Source of the DNA: an uncultured Pseudomonadota bacterium
Lineage (GTDB): Bacteria > Pseudomonadota > Alphaproteobacteria > Rs-D84
Assembly: GCA_900313285.1 (NCBI GenBank)
Contig: OMQP01000005.1
Span: forward strand, 1-24,950
Reading direction: 5' to 3'
Length of the DNA: 24,950 bases
This document shows, in pieces, positions 1 through 6,296 of the stretch. Below the pieces are notes generated by a model. That model was not told the origin of the DNA, made no database searches, and was given only the letters and a program-made list of their open reading frames with translations. The first letter of the stretch is position 1; every line of letters starts with the position of its first letter. The position numbers and the translations under genes were made by a program.

Positions 1-13
1 TATTCAAATATTA

Positions 14-235
14 TTATTTCTTTTTGGATGATTTTTTTGCAGCCGGTGCTTTTTTAAATTCAGCATAAATCAATGTCGCTGCAATATATGCAATCAGTGC
101 CGACAAAGCAGTCAAAATACCACCGATGATATCACCACCTGCAAAATACAAAAAGAATATGAACGCAACGATAAATACTATCGTATATGCCATGTTCTTT
201 ACTAATACATTACCTAGTTTTTTGAAAAATTCCAT
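14..235 (-). CDS. Small two-helix membrane protein, function unknown
   Basis: A 73-residue protein starting MEFFKKLGN. I chose the ATG at 235 because AAGGAG lies just upstream of it. The in-frame ATG at 265 would add ten polar residues and place this ribosome site inside the coding region. Two hydrophobic stretches (about residues 13-31 and 35-55) are joined by a Gly-rich turn (AGGDIIGG). The tail is Lys/Ala-rich (KKAPAAKKSSKKK), as expected for a cytoplasmic or nucleic-acid-facing end. I recognise no family. The gene lies downstream of the terminator of the 339-1109 gene, so it probably has its own transcription start. The ORF is compact, has a good ribosome site and looks real; the role is unassigned. 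Confidence 0.7.
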   Translation of the reverse strand: MEFFKKLGNVLVKNMAYTIVFIVAFIFFLYFAGGDIIGGILTALSALIAYIAATLIYAEFKKAPAAKKSSKKK

Positions 236-281
236 ATTTGTCTCCTTTTGAATCTTCTTTTTCATTATATCACAATAAAAT

Positions 282-313
282 AAAAAAAGCCATGTTTTTA
301 CACGGCTTTTTTT
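282..313 (-). terminator. Rho-independent terminator of the 339-1109 gene
   Basis: AAAAAAAGCC (282-291) pairs with GGCTTTTTTT (304-313). Three more inner pairs follow beyond one mismatch. On the minus strand the hairpin is followed by a T-rich run. It separates the solenoid-repeat gene from the small membrane protein. Confidence 0.75.
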
Positions 314-338
314 AGGGGAGTATAACTTTAACTAAATC

Positions 339-1109
339 TTATAAAATTATATTACCGTCAATACGTGTACCATCTGGTAATGGACCAAATGAAGATTGAC
401 GATTAACATAAATATTGCCTTTGACTGTAAATTTGCCACAGAAACTTAATTTATCAACATTACGGATGAATAAATTCCCGTTAATTGTTGCGTCACATGG
501 TAATGTGTATTTACGAAAATTTTGTATAAATAAATTCCCATTAACTTTTACTCCATTTTGTAATGTTGTAGAAGTTGGGGTTGCTTCTATGATAACATCA
601 CCAGATAAATTTTGTTTTTGTGGTAATTCGTTTGATGGAACAGATACTTCGCGAATAATTTGAGGTTTTTTAACACCAACTGTTTTGATTTTTGGTGTAA
701 TACCCGTTTGTTTATCTGCCTGTAAAGGTAATGTTGTATTGAATTTACGTTGAACTACTTTGCGAGGTTCTTTAGAAACAGAAACTACATTTGCTTTGGC
801 TGCTGTATTTGATTTTGGACATTTATTACAACAAACAAAATCAGCAATCAAAGAAGAAAATAATACTATGATTGCGACCAACAGAGTCAAATTTATCATA
901 CCAATGATATCTATAGATTTTAACCAATTCCATACAGCTGAACATACACGACACAATAAACGCCATAAATATTTACATGCGGCCACAATCCATGACCAAA
1001 CTTTTTTACAAACTTTCCATGGGAAGAGTACAATTTTCTTGCACAATTGTTTAATATTTTGATTACGCGCTTTGCGTGTCGCTTTTTTCATTTTTTGTGA
1101 TTTATTCAT
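339..1109 (-). CDS. Membrane-anchored protein with four ~20-residue beta-solenoid repeats
   Basis: A 256-residue protein; start ATG at 1109 with AAGGA upstream. Residues 1-65 are very basic and rich in Trp and Cys (WKVCKKVWSW, CKYLWRLLCRVC), like an amphipathic membrane-binding segment. Residues 70-92 form one hydrophobic helix, followed by a CCNKC cluster. A Lys/Pro/Thr-rich linker runs to about residue 165. The C-terminus is a run of repeats near residues 170-190, 191-210, 211-230 and 231-251. Each opens with G-N/D-L/I/V-F/Y/I-I/V, carries a Leu/Pro or Cys in the middle and ends in V/I-x-N/K/D; a final GNIIL closes the run. Such spacing fits a beta-helix, as in bactofilins or LPxGLxVxGxLxL repeat proteins. 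This is inference from pattern; function is unknown. A perfect TTGACA promoter lies upstream. Confidence 0.8.
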   Translation of the reverse strand: MNKSQKMKKATRKARNQNIKQLCKKIVLFPWKVCKKVWSWIVAACKYLWRLLCRVCSAVWNWLKSIDIIGMINLTLLVAIIVLFSSLIADFVCCNKCPKSNTAAKANVVSVSKEPRKVVQRKFNTTLPLQADKQTGITPKIKTVGVKKPQIIREVSVPSNELPQKQNLSGDVIIEATPTSTTLQNGVKVNGNLFIQNFRKYTLPCDATINGNLFIRNVDKLSFCGKFTVKGNIYVNRQSSFGPLPDGTRIDGNIIL

Positions 1110-1136
1110 ATTAAATCCTTTTTGTGTTTTGCTCTA

Positions 1137-1164
1137 AATATAGACAATCTATTTTATTTGTCAA
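1137..1164 (-). promoter_or_regulatory. Sigma-70-type promoter of the 339-1109 gene
   Basis: On the minus strand a perfect -35 TTGACA (1159-1164) and a -10 TATATT (1137-1142) are 16 bases apart. The predicted transcript starts about 20 bases before the ATG at 1109. The hexamers and the flanking GTCTATATTTA match the promoter of the S8 protease gene. Confidence 0.7.
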
Positions 1165-1186
1165 GCATTTTTATTAAAAAATAATA

Positions 1187-1206
1187 CGCGGACAAAAACG
1201 CCCGCG
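1187..1206 (-). terminator. Probable terminator of the 1215-2156 gene
   Basis: CGCGG (1187-1191) pairs with CCGCG (1202-1206), just past the stop of the 1215-2156 gene. On that strand it is followed by a TATTATTTTTT run. The stem is short but GC-only. Confidence 0.6.
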
Positions 1207-1214
1207 CAAACTAA

Positions 1215-2156
1215 TTATTCGTATATTGTTTCGTGTACAAAATATTCGACACCGTCTATCTTGACACGTAATGTTTCTGTTGTGTCTGGGTTGATAGTTT
1301 TTACACCTTCACTTACAGGTGTGGTATCCGCATAATATGTAACACCATCAACCTTAATCGCCAATGAATGTTCTGTACGTTTATCCTTGTGCATATGTAA
1401 TGTGTTATCACCAACATGGAACAGACGCCCACAATCATTTTCAGAACGAGCCCCACGTGGTGCTTTTAATCCATCAGGACATTTTACAGCACCATGGCTT
1501 TCTGTGCTTGATGCGTCATATTCACCACCTGGGCAGTACGAATCGCCAGGACACGTAGCACATGTCAAAGAATCACGTGGTAAATACGTACCAGCATTAC
1601 ATTCTATATTGGATACTACACATTTTAATACGCCACCAATAACAGCAGGCATGTACCCCGATTCGCATTGCAAAGACATAATATCACAGGCATGACTGTC
1701 ATCTAACACACATTCCGTCGTGCCATAGAAAGTTTTACAAGATGCAGATTCATGCGTATAAACAGCTGTTCCGTGTCCCAGAGTATACGGATTTTGTTCT
1801 GCACAAACCGCCATACCAACCTGATAACAATTCGATTCGGAAACGGCACTTTTTTCAGACGTCCAGCCAGTTTCACAGGATTCAATACCATGATTTTCAT
1901 CATCAAATTCTGTTTCCTCTATACCAGAACAATACGAACCATTTGGACAAATTGTACATTCACCGATTCGTCCATCTAAATATTTTCCTGCTTCACATGT
2001 AAATGTTTTTGGGGTCCAAATTGCTTCTAAATCAACAGGACCATGGGTTACACCAAATGTATTAACGTCGCATTTTGATTCAGCTGTAACGTCAGCAAAC
2101 ACGGGTATAACAAACACCGTTGCCAACACTATCGCCAAAAGCAAGCGTTTACACAT
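1215..2156 (-). CDS. Secreted Cys-rich surface protein with two CPxxxYC modules
   Basis: A 313-residue protein; start ATG at 2156 with AAGGGGAAA upstream. Residues 1-21 are a clear signal peptide (KR, hydrophobic core, cleavage after VFA). A short AIWTP segment, as found near InlB/Flg_new-type repeats, leads to a duplicated Cys-rich module at about 54-110 and 186-242. Each copy reads C-x-A-G-x-Y-L ... CPxxSYCxG ... C ... C, like the eukaryotic GCC2/GCC3 or EGF-like fold. The last 67 residues contain two related strands (KVDGVTYY and KIDGVEYF), probably a separate folded cap. It is likely disulphide-bonded and exposed outside the cell. I know proteins of this general look from uncultured gut alphaproteobacteria; no function is assigned. 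It is a plausible client of the DsbA-like protein at 20528-21349. Confidence 0.82.
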   Translation of the reverse strand: MCKRLLLAIVLATVFVIPVFADVTAESKCDVNTFGVTHGPVDLEAIWTPKTFTCEAGKYLDGRIGECTICPNGSYCSGIEETEFDDENHGIESCETGWTSEKSAVSESNCYQVGMAVCAEQNPYTLGHGTAVYTHESASCKTFYGTTECVLDDSHACDIMSLQCESGYMPAVIGGVLKCVVSNIECNAGTYLPRDSLTCATCPGDSYCPGGEYDASSTESHGAVKCPDGLKAPRGARSENDCGRLFHVGDNTLHMHKDKRTEHSLAIKVDGVTYYADTTPVSEGVKTINPDTTETLRVKIDGVEYFVHETIYE

Positions 2157-2268
2157 AAGAGATTTCCCCTTTTCCCCTTTCTATTTTAAAAGCCAACAGT
2201 CCGGTTTTCTGCGTTTTTTTTACATAAACACCACAAAATTCCGAACACCTTGCCTTCTGATACTATTT

Positions 2269-2298
2269 ATCTTAGAAAAAATACACATTATCCGTCAA
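2269..2298 (-). promoter_or_regulatory. Candidate promoter of the 1215-2156 gene
   Basis: Minus strand: -35 TTGACG (2293-2298), 18-base spacer, -10 TAAGAT (2269-2274). The leader to the ATG at 2156 would be about 105 bases, with no obvious strong hairpin. Apart from this promoter and the tRNA-Arg promoter, I see nothing else in the 2157-2381 gap. Confidence 0.45.
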
Positions 2299-2343
2299 CC
2301 GTTTTTGTGTATATACAAACAAACAAAAACACATTAAAAACAT

Positions 2344-2372
2344 TTGCATTTACAATGTTTTTAATTTAAAAT
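2344..2372 (+). promoter_or_regulatory. Candidate promoter of tRNA-Arg
   Basis: TTGCAT (2344-2349), 17-base spacer and TAAAAT (2367-2372), directly before the tRNA. An inverted repeat AAAAACATT/AATGTTTTT overlaps it. Transcription would begin only a few bases before the mature 5' end. Confidence 0.5.
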
Positions 2373-2381
2373 CTCTCGCAT

Positions 2382-2458
2382 GCGCCCATGGCTCAATTGG
2401 ATAGAGCAACAGATTTCTAATCTGTGGGTTGCAGGTTCGAGTCCTGCTGGGCGCGCCA
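2382..2458 (+). tRNA. tRNA-Arg (anticodon UCU)
   Basis: A full cloverleaf can be drawn. Acceptor GCGCCCA pairs with TGGGCGC. The D arm contains the GCTC...GAGC stem. The anticodon stem ACAGA/TCTGT encloses loop TTTCTAA with anticodon TCT. The T stem GCAGG/CCTGC encloses TTCGAGT, then discriminator G and an encoded CCA. It reads AGA/AGG. The 3' part of this gene is repeated 175 bases downstream. Confidence 0.97.
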
Positions 2459-2464
2459 AAAATT
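2439..2464 (+). repeat. Direct repeat copy 1 (tRNA-Arg 3' end)
   Basis: A 26-base stretch starts in the T loop, runs through the 3' acceptor strand and CCA, and ends in AAAAATT. It is identical to 2614-2639. This is the geometry of an attachment site used by tyrosine integrases at tRNA 3' ends. Confidence 0.9.
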
Positions 2465-2489
2465 AAATCGGGTTTATCCCGGTTTTATT
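2465..2489 (+). terminator. Terminator directly after tRNA-Arg
   Basis: AAATCGGG pairs with CCCGGTTT around a TTTAT loop, with one G-T pair, followed by TATTTTT. It shares the string CCGGTTTTATTT with the second terminator at 2641-2669, so the duplication may include terminator sequence. Confidence 0.65.
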
Positions 2490-2613
2490 TTTGTTCCACA
2501 GGACGAGAACCGACCAAAGTTGCGTCAGCAACGACAGGTGCGAAAACAAGTAGATTTGGCAAGTGAAACACAGCCAAATCGTTACGGTTTGCCCGCAGGC
2601 ATTTATGTCAAGG
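2490..2613 (+). other. Structured insert between the two tRNA 3'-end repeats
   Basis: This stretch is richer in GC than its surroundings and has nested pairing. CAGGAC (2499-2504) pairs with GTCCTG (2616-2621). Inside are GTTGC-GTCA-GCAAC (2519-2532), a perfect 8-bp stem GATTTGGC/GCCAAATC (2553-2580) and TGCC-CGCA-GGCA (2590-2601). It could be the body of a very small tRNA-integrated element, an integration scar, or a structured RNA. A 72-codon frame (2424-2642) is open through it but begins inside the tRNA, so I do not call a protein. No integrase is present in the window. Confidence 0.5.
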
Positions 2614-2639
2614 GAGTCCTGCTGGGCGCGCCAAAAATT
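2614..2639 (+). repeat. Direct repeat copy 2 (tRNA-Arg 3' end)
   Basis: Exact copy of 2439-2464. It lacks the 5' part of a tRNA, so it is not a second tRNA gene. The period between copies is 175 bases. Confidence 0.9.
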
Positions 2640-2640
2640 T

Positions 2641-2669
2641 AAAACCGGTCATTTAGACCGGTTTTATTT
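2641..2669 (+). terminator. Bidirectional terminator between the tRNA region and tyrS
   Basis: AAAACCGGTC (2641-2650), loop ATTTA, GACCGGTTTT (2656-2665), then TATTTATT on the plus strand. The minus-strand side also has a T-rich flank, and tyrS stops at 2685, so it serves both directions. Confidence 0.8.
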
Positions 2670-2684
2670 ATTAAGTTTCTGTTT

Positions 2685-3899
2685 TTATTTTATATTTACT
2701 TTCAGAAAAACTTTTTTACCACGTTGAACCATTATGGAATCTTTAGGTTCAATCATATAATCTTTGTCTATGATTTTTTCACCATCAATTTGAATACCGC
2801 CCTGTTCTATCATACGACGGGCTTCTGATTTTGAATCAAACAATTTTACCGATACCAAGAAATCAATTATTCCCATTGGTTCCGACATTTTCAAATCAAA
2901 ACTTGGCGCATTTTCTGAATTTACACCGCCAAAAAGAGCTGCTGCAGCTTCTTCTGCAGTTTTTGCAGCATCAACACCATGTGCAATAGCTGTTGCTTCA
3001 AAAGCAAGACGTTTTTTAACATCATTTAATTCTGCACCCTGCTTTTTGGCTAATTCATTAATTTCCGTCATTGGAATTTCCGTGAATATTTTAAGGAATT
3101 TTTCAACCAAATCATCAGGTGTATTACGAAAATACTGGTAATATTCATAAGGCGTTGTTTTTTCTTCATTTACCCAAACCGCATTACCGGCAGATTTGCC
3201 AATTTTATTACCGTTTGCATCTGTTATTAACGCTGTCGATAAAACATAAACTTCTTTGCCACATTTTTTACGAACCAATTCAATACCCATGACGGCGTTT
3301 CCCCATTGGTCTGCGCCACAAAGTTGTAAAACACAATTATATTTTTTATAAAGAGTCAAGAAATCAACCGCTTGGAATGTCATATAATTAAACTCTAAAA
3401 ACGACATACCGTTTTCAAGACGCTTTTTAACACTTTCCATTGACAACATACGTGGGATTGTGAAATCAAGACCATATTGTGCCAAAAAATCGAGATGCGA
3501 ATATTCTTTCATCCAATCATAATTATCAACCATAATCGCATCAGACTTTTCATCACCAAATTTTAAGAATTTAGAATAAGATTTTTTTAAACCAGCAACA
3601 TTTTTTGCGATAGTTGCATCATCCATCATTGGACGACCTGTATCACGACCAGACGGATCACCAATACGACCAGTTGCACCACCAACCAACATGATTGGTT
3701 TATGGCCATATTTTTGAAGCCATCTCATCATCATAATTGGAACAAGATGACCAACATGTAAAGAATCTGCAGTAGGATCAGAACCCAGATATACAGCAAT
3801 TTTATCATGATTCAGTAAATCTTTTACAGCATCCATATTCGAACTTTGGTTTATAAAACCACGTTGCTGTAATTCTTCAAATAAACTTTTTTCTGCCAT
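2685..3899 (-). CDS. tyrS: Tyrosyl-tRNA synthetase
   Basis: A cytoplasmic class I aminoacyl-tRNA synthetase that charges tRNA-Tyr. At 404 residues it has the usual length. The HIGH-type signature is HVGH (48-51). The Rossmann active-site region contains GRIGDPSGR (78-86) and GADQWGN (195-201). The KMSKS-type loop is KIGKS (232-236). The C-terminal S4 RNA-binding domain covers about residues 341-400. Start ATG at 3899 has AAAAGGG upstream. The gene is monocistronic between an extended -10 promoter and the terminator at 2641-2669. Confidence 0.97.
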   Translation of the reverse strand: MAEKSLFEELQQRGFINQSSNMDAVKDLLNHDKIAVYLGSDPTADSLHVGHLVPIMMMRWLQKYGHKPIMLVGGATGRIGDPSGRDTGRPMMDDATIAKNVAGLKKSYSKFLKFGDEKSDAIMVDNYDWMKEYSHLDFLAQYGLDFTIPRMLSMESVKKRLENGMSFLEFNYMTFQAVDFLTLYKKYNCVLQLCGADQWGNAVMGIELVRKKCGKEVYVLSTALITDANGNKIGKSAGNAVWVNEEKTTPYEYYQYFRNTPDDLVEKFLKIFTEIPMTEINELAKKQGAELNDVKKRLAFEATAIAHGVDAAKTAEEAAAALFGGVNSENAPSFDLKMSEPMGIIDFLVSVKLFDSKSEARRMIEQGGIQIDGEKIIDKDYMIEPKDSIMVQRGKKVFLKVNIK

Positions 3900-3928
3900 A
3901 TCTTAACCCTTTTATAATTTCAAATATC

Positions 3929-3937
3929 ATTATACCA
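3929..3937 (-). promoter_or_regulatory. Extended -10 promoter of tyrS
   Basis: TGG directly precedes a perfect TATAAT on the minus strand (TATAAT at 3929-3934, TGG at 3935-3937). No good -35 is visible, which is normal for extended -10 promoters. The leader would be about 20 bases, so there is no room for a T-box. Confidence 0.6.
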
Positions 3938-3959
3938 CAAATTCAGGGTCTTATGTATA

Positions 3960-4148
3960 TTATTTTCGTCTGGATTTACAATATTGAACTATTTTTGTTT
4001 TTAAACTTTGTTTAAATTTTTTTGTCGTTTTCACAATAACACGATGTCCACATTTTCCGTCAATGTTATAGTCAAAAGACATAACATCAACATCATGTGT
4101 TCCATAAGTGGCTATATTGCCAGCTAAAACAGATATTTTTCTAGACAT
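3960..4148 (-). CDS. Small basic protein, downstream member of a coupled micro-ORF pair
   Basis: A 62-residue protein, MSRKISVLAGN..., with a Lys/Arg-rich C-terminus (KKFKQSLKTK, CKSRRK) and two Cys. The ATG at 4148 follows the stop of the upstream 56-codon ORF after one base (TAATATG), which implies translational coupling; it has no separate strong ribosome site. The central GKCGHRVIVKT has a beta-strand look. There is no recognised domain, signal peptide or membrane segment. The basic tail suggests nucleic-acid or ribosome contact, but that is a guess. It sits between the tsf terminator and tyrS. Confidence 0.6.
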   Translation of the reverse strand: MSRKISVLAGNIATYGTHDVDVMSFDYNIDGKCGHRVIVKTTKKFKQSLKTKIVQYCKSRRK

Positions 4149-4149
4149 A

Positions 4150-4320
4150 TTATTTTACCAAATTTTGTTGAAAAACAGCATGTTGTATTCTTTGTTTTGT
4201 CATATTTAAAGAAGCGTATGCATTAAGCAATGTTCCAAACATTTTTACTGCACCATTTCTTTCAACAATGTAACGTGCCTTTGGCAAAAATAATATTGCT
4301 TTATTGTTATATATTTTCAT
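4150..4320 (-). CDS. 56-residue ORF, upstream member of a coupled micro-ORF pair
   Basis: Read directly from the minus strand: MKIYNNKAILFLPKAR..., 56 codons, stop TAA at 4150-4152. The ATG at 4320 has AAGGA seven bases upstream, a good ribosome site. The protein is basic, with one short hydrophobic stretch (AILFLP) and an amphipathic C-terminal half. I recognise no family. It starts 28 bases beyond the hairpin of the tsf terminator, with no visible promoter between, so it may depend on read-through from rpsB-tsf. The good ribosome site and the one-base junction to the next ORF are the main evidence that it is real. Confidence 0.6.
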   Translation of the reverse strand: MKIYNNKAILFLPKARYIVERNGAVKMFGTLLNAYASLNMTKQRIQHAVFQQNLVK

Positions 4321-4347
4321 ACATTATCCTTTTTTATTGAATCAAAA

Positions 4348-4374
4348 AACCGCGCTTTTTTTCAAAGCGCGGTT
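4348..4374 (-). terminator. Terminator of the rpsB-tsf operon
   Basis: An 11-bp perfect stem, AACCGCGCTTT (4348-4358) with AAAGCGCGGTT (4364-4374), around a 5-base loop. On the minus strand it is followed by TTTT and an AT-rich run. Confidence 0.85.
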
Positions 4375-4395
4375 AGTTGTTTTTCCGGCTTTGAT

Positions 4396-5265
4396 TTAGC
4401 CTAACATTTTTGCTACTTCGTCTGCTAAGTTATCTTCACGTTTTTGGATTCCTTCGCCTAATACGTAATATGCATATCCAGCTAATTTTCCACCGTGTTC
4501 TGCGATAACATCTTTGACTTTCTTAGATGGATCCATAACGAAAGGTTGTTCTTCTAATACTGATTCTGCATACCATTTCTGGATACGACCATCAACCATC
4601 TTTTCAACGATGTTTTCTGGTTTTCCAGCTGTTGCACCAGATTCAATAAACACTTTCTTTTCGCGTTCGACAGCTTTTGGATCTACATCAGCAATTGTCA
4701 TAAATTCAGGTTTATTAGCAGCGATATGCATTGCGATTTTGCTACCAATTTCATCAATACGTGCATCATCACCGTCAATAGCGACAACCACACCGATTTG
4801 TCCCATACCTGGAACCAAAGCATTATGAACATATGTATAAATATGGTCACCATTTACTTTGGCAATACGGCGCAAAGACATATTTTCACCAATTGTAGAA
4901 ATTGTTGCAGCAATATCATCTTTAACAGCATTCATTGTAGCTTCAAAATCGCCCTGTAATTCAGCAGCTTTTTGTGCAACGTTTGCAACTAATGCCTGGA
5001 ATTTATCGTTTTTAGCAACAAAATCTGTTTCTGCGTTCAATTCAACAACGCAACCCATGTTGTCGCATTTAACAACTGTAACCAAACCAGATGCAGCAAC
5101 GCGACCAGCTTTTGAAGCGGCCTTTACGATACCTTTTTGACGCAACCAATCAGCAGCGGCTTCGATATCTCCATTGTTTTCAACCAATGCTTTTTTGCAA
5201 TCCATCATACCTGCGGAAGTTTTTTCACGCAGTTCTTGAATTAATTTTGCTGTTACTTCTGCCAT
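4396..5265 (-). CDS. tsf: Translation elongation factor Ts
   Basis: Cytoplasmic guanine-nucleotide exchange factor that recycles EF-Tu. At 289 residues it has the normal bacterial length. The N-terminal UBA-like domain begins MAEVTAKLIQELREKTSAGM with the MMDCKKAL segment. The core carries the EF-Tu-contacting TDFVAKND motif (about residues 80-87), followed by the two exchange subdomains. Start ATG at 5265 has AAAGGAAA upstream. It lies 23 bases after rpsB, the classical rpsB-tsf operon, and is closed by the hairpin at 4348-4374. Confidence 0.98.
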   Translation of the reverse strand: MAEVTAKLIQELREKTSAGMMDCKKALVENNGDIEAAADWLRQKGIVKAASKAGRVAASGLVTVVKCDNMGCVVELNAETDFVAKNDKFQALVANVAQKAAELQGDFEATMNAVKDDIAATISTIGENMSLRRIAKVNGDHIYTYVHNALVPGMGQIGVVVAIDGDDARIDEIGSKIAMHIAANKPEFMTIADVDPKAVEREKKVFIESGATAGKPENIVEKMVDGRIQKWYAESVLEEQPFVMDPSKKVKDVIAEHGGKLAGYAYYVLGEGIQKREDNLADEVAKMLG

Positions 5266-5288
5266 TTGTATTTCCTTTCTTTAGTATA

Positions 5289-6140
5289 TTATTTGTCTGC
5301 TTTGTCTGCCAATTTGCTACGACGAACTTCGCGAGCTTCAGAAGTTTTTGATTTTTGTTTTGCTTCTTTGACTTTCAAATCGTGTTCGTATTCTTCAGCA
5401 GCAGCTTCTGCATTATCAGATTCTACTTTTTTACCAGCTGCCCCACCCAATCTTTTTTCAATACCAGACAAGATAGCATCTACAAACAAATCACAATATA
5501 ATTGTGTTGCGCGTGATGCGTCATCATTTCCTGGAACTGGGTAATCAACTAATTCTGGGTTAGCATTTGTATCACAAATAGCAATTGTTGGGATGTCCAA
5601 ATTTCTTGCTTCATGAACAGCGTTCAATTCACGTGGAACGTCTATAACAATCATTGCCTGTGGAACACCGTGCATTTCCAAAATACCGCCAAAGATTTCA
5701 CGCAATTTAGCAACTTCTTTGGTCATAACGCCAACTTCTTTCTTGGTTAATCCCAATTTGTCAGCATTAGCAATATCGTTTTCCATTTTCTTCAAACGAC
5801 GAATGCTTTGAGAAACTGTTGTCCAGTTTGTCAACATACCACCCAACCAGCGGTTGTTTACATAATATTGACCACAGCGTTCTGCAGCATCTTTAACAAT
5901 ATCTTTTGCCTGATGTTTTGTAGCAACAAACAATATTTTGCCACCTGCAGCTGCAATAGCTTCCAAAGCAACCAATGAACGATGTAACAATGGTGCTGTT
6001 TTGTTCAAATTAATAATATGAATTTTATCTTTTACGCCATAAACATATGGTGTCATTAATGGGTTCCAACGACGTGTATGGTGTCCAAAATGAACACCTG
6101 CTTCCATTAATTGTTTCATTGTAAATGTTGGCAATGCCAT
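5289..6140 (-). CDS. rpsB: 30S ribosomal protein S2
   Basis: Small-subunit ribosomal protein S2; begins MALPTFTMKQLMEAGVHFGH with the HFGHHTRRWNP signature. It also contains the conserved NNRWLGGMLTNW and IVIDVPREL segments. At 283 residues it is longer than the ~240 typical of E. coli. The extra part is a charged C-terminal tail from about residue 235 (AAAEEYEHDL..., Lys/Arg/Glu-rich), as seen in many alphaproteobacterial S2 proteins. Start ATG at 6140 has AAAAAGGAT upstream. It is first in the operon with tsf, behind a good promoter and a structured leader. Confidence 0.98.
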   Translation of the reverse strand: MALPTFTMKQLMEAGVHFGHHTRRWNPLMTPYVYGVKDKIHIINLNKTAPLLHRSLVALEAIAAAGGKILFVATKHQAKDIVKDAAERCGQYYVNNRWLGGMLTNWTTVSQSIRRLKKMENDIANADKLGLTKKEVGVMTKEVAKLREIFGGILEMHGVPQAMIVIDVPRELNAVHEARNLDIPTIAICDTNANPELVDYPVPGNDDASRATQLYCDLFVDAILSGIEKRLGGAAGKKVESDNAEAAAEEYEHDLKVKEAKQKSKTSEAREVRRSKLADKADK

Positions 6141-6170
6141 GATTTTATCCTTTTTTCTGTTGTTATCCTC

Positions 6171-6251
6171 GCTATCAGATGTAAAAAACCAAATGAATTT
6201 GGACAGAAATTATATCCGATAACTGTGTTCTTCGCGCAAGCGCGTGAGCAC
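6171..6251 (-). promoter_or_regulatory. Structured rpsB mRNA leader, probable S2 autoregulation site
   Basis: On the rpsB strand the leader opens with a hairpin formed by 6225-6251: GTGCTC pairs with GAACAC and CGCGC with GCGCG, with a small internal loop. Immediately after, GTTATCGGAT (6214-6223) pairs over 10 bp, with two G-T pairs, with ATCTGATAGC (6171-6180). This encloses a CCAAA/TTTGG hairpin (6189-6202) followed by a T run. S2 is known to repress rpsB-tsf through the rpsB leader in E. coli. Assigning that role here is inference from position and folding. Confidence 0.6.
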
Positions 6252-6280
6252 ATATTAAACAATTTTCCCGGAAAAATCAA
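6252..6280 (-). promoter_or_regulatory. Promoter of rpsB-tsf
   Basis: Minus strand: -35 TTGATT (6275-6280), 17-base spacer, -10 TAATAT (6252-6257). Transcription would start within the first leader hairpin region, giving a leader of about 105 bases. Confidence 0.65.
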
Positions 6281-6296
6281 GTTTTTTTATAAAAAA

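Noticed and set aside
2439..2639. A second tRNA gene at the downstream repeat
   Set aside because: Only the 3' part from T-loop to CCA is repeated; there is no 5' acceptor strand, D arm or anticodon arm near 2560-2613.
2424..2642. A 72-codon plus-strand frame running from the tRNA through the structured insert
   Set aside because: It begins inside the tRNA anticodon region, crosses the tRNA terminator and both repeats, and has no ribosome site. The openness is better explained by the short length and base composition.
3900..3960. A T-box or other leader control element before tyrS
   Set aside because: The extended -10 promoter leaves only about 20 bases of leader, and no T-box sequence is present.
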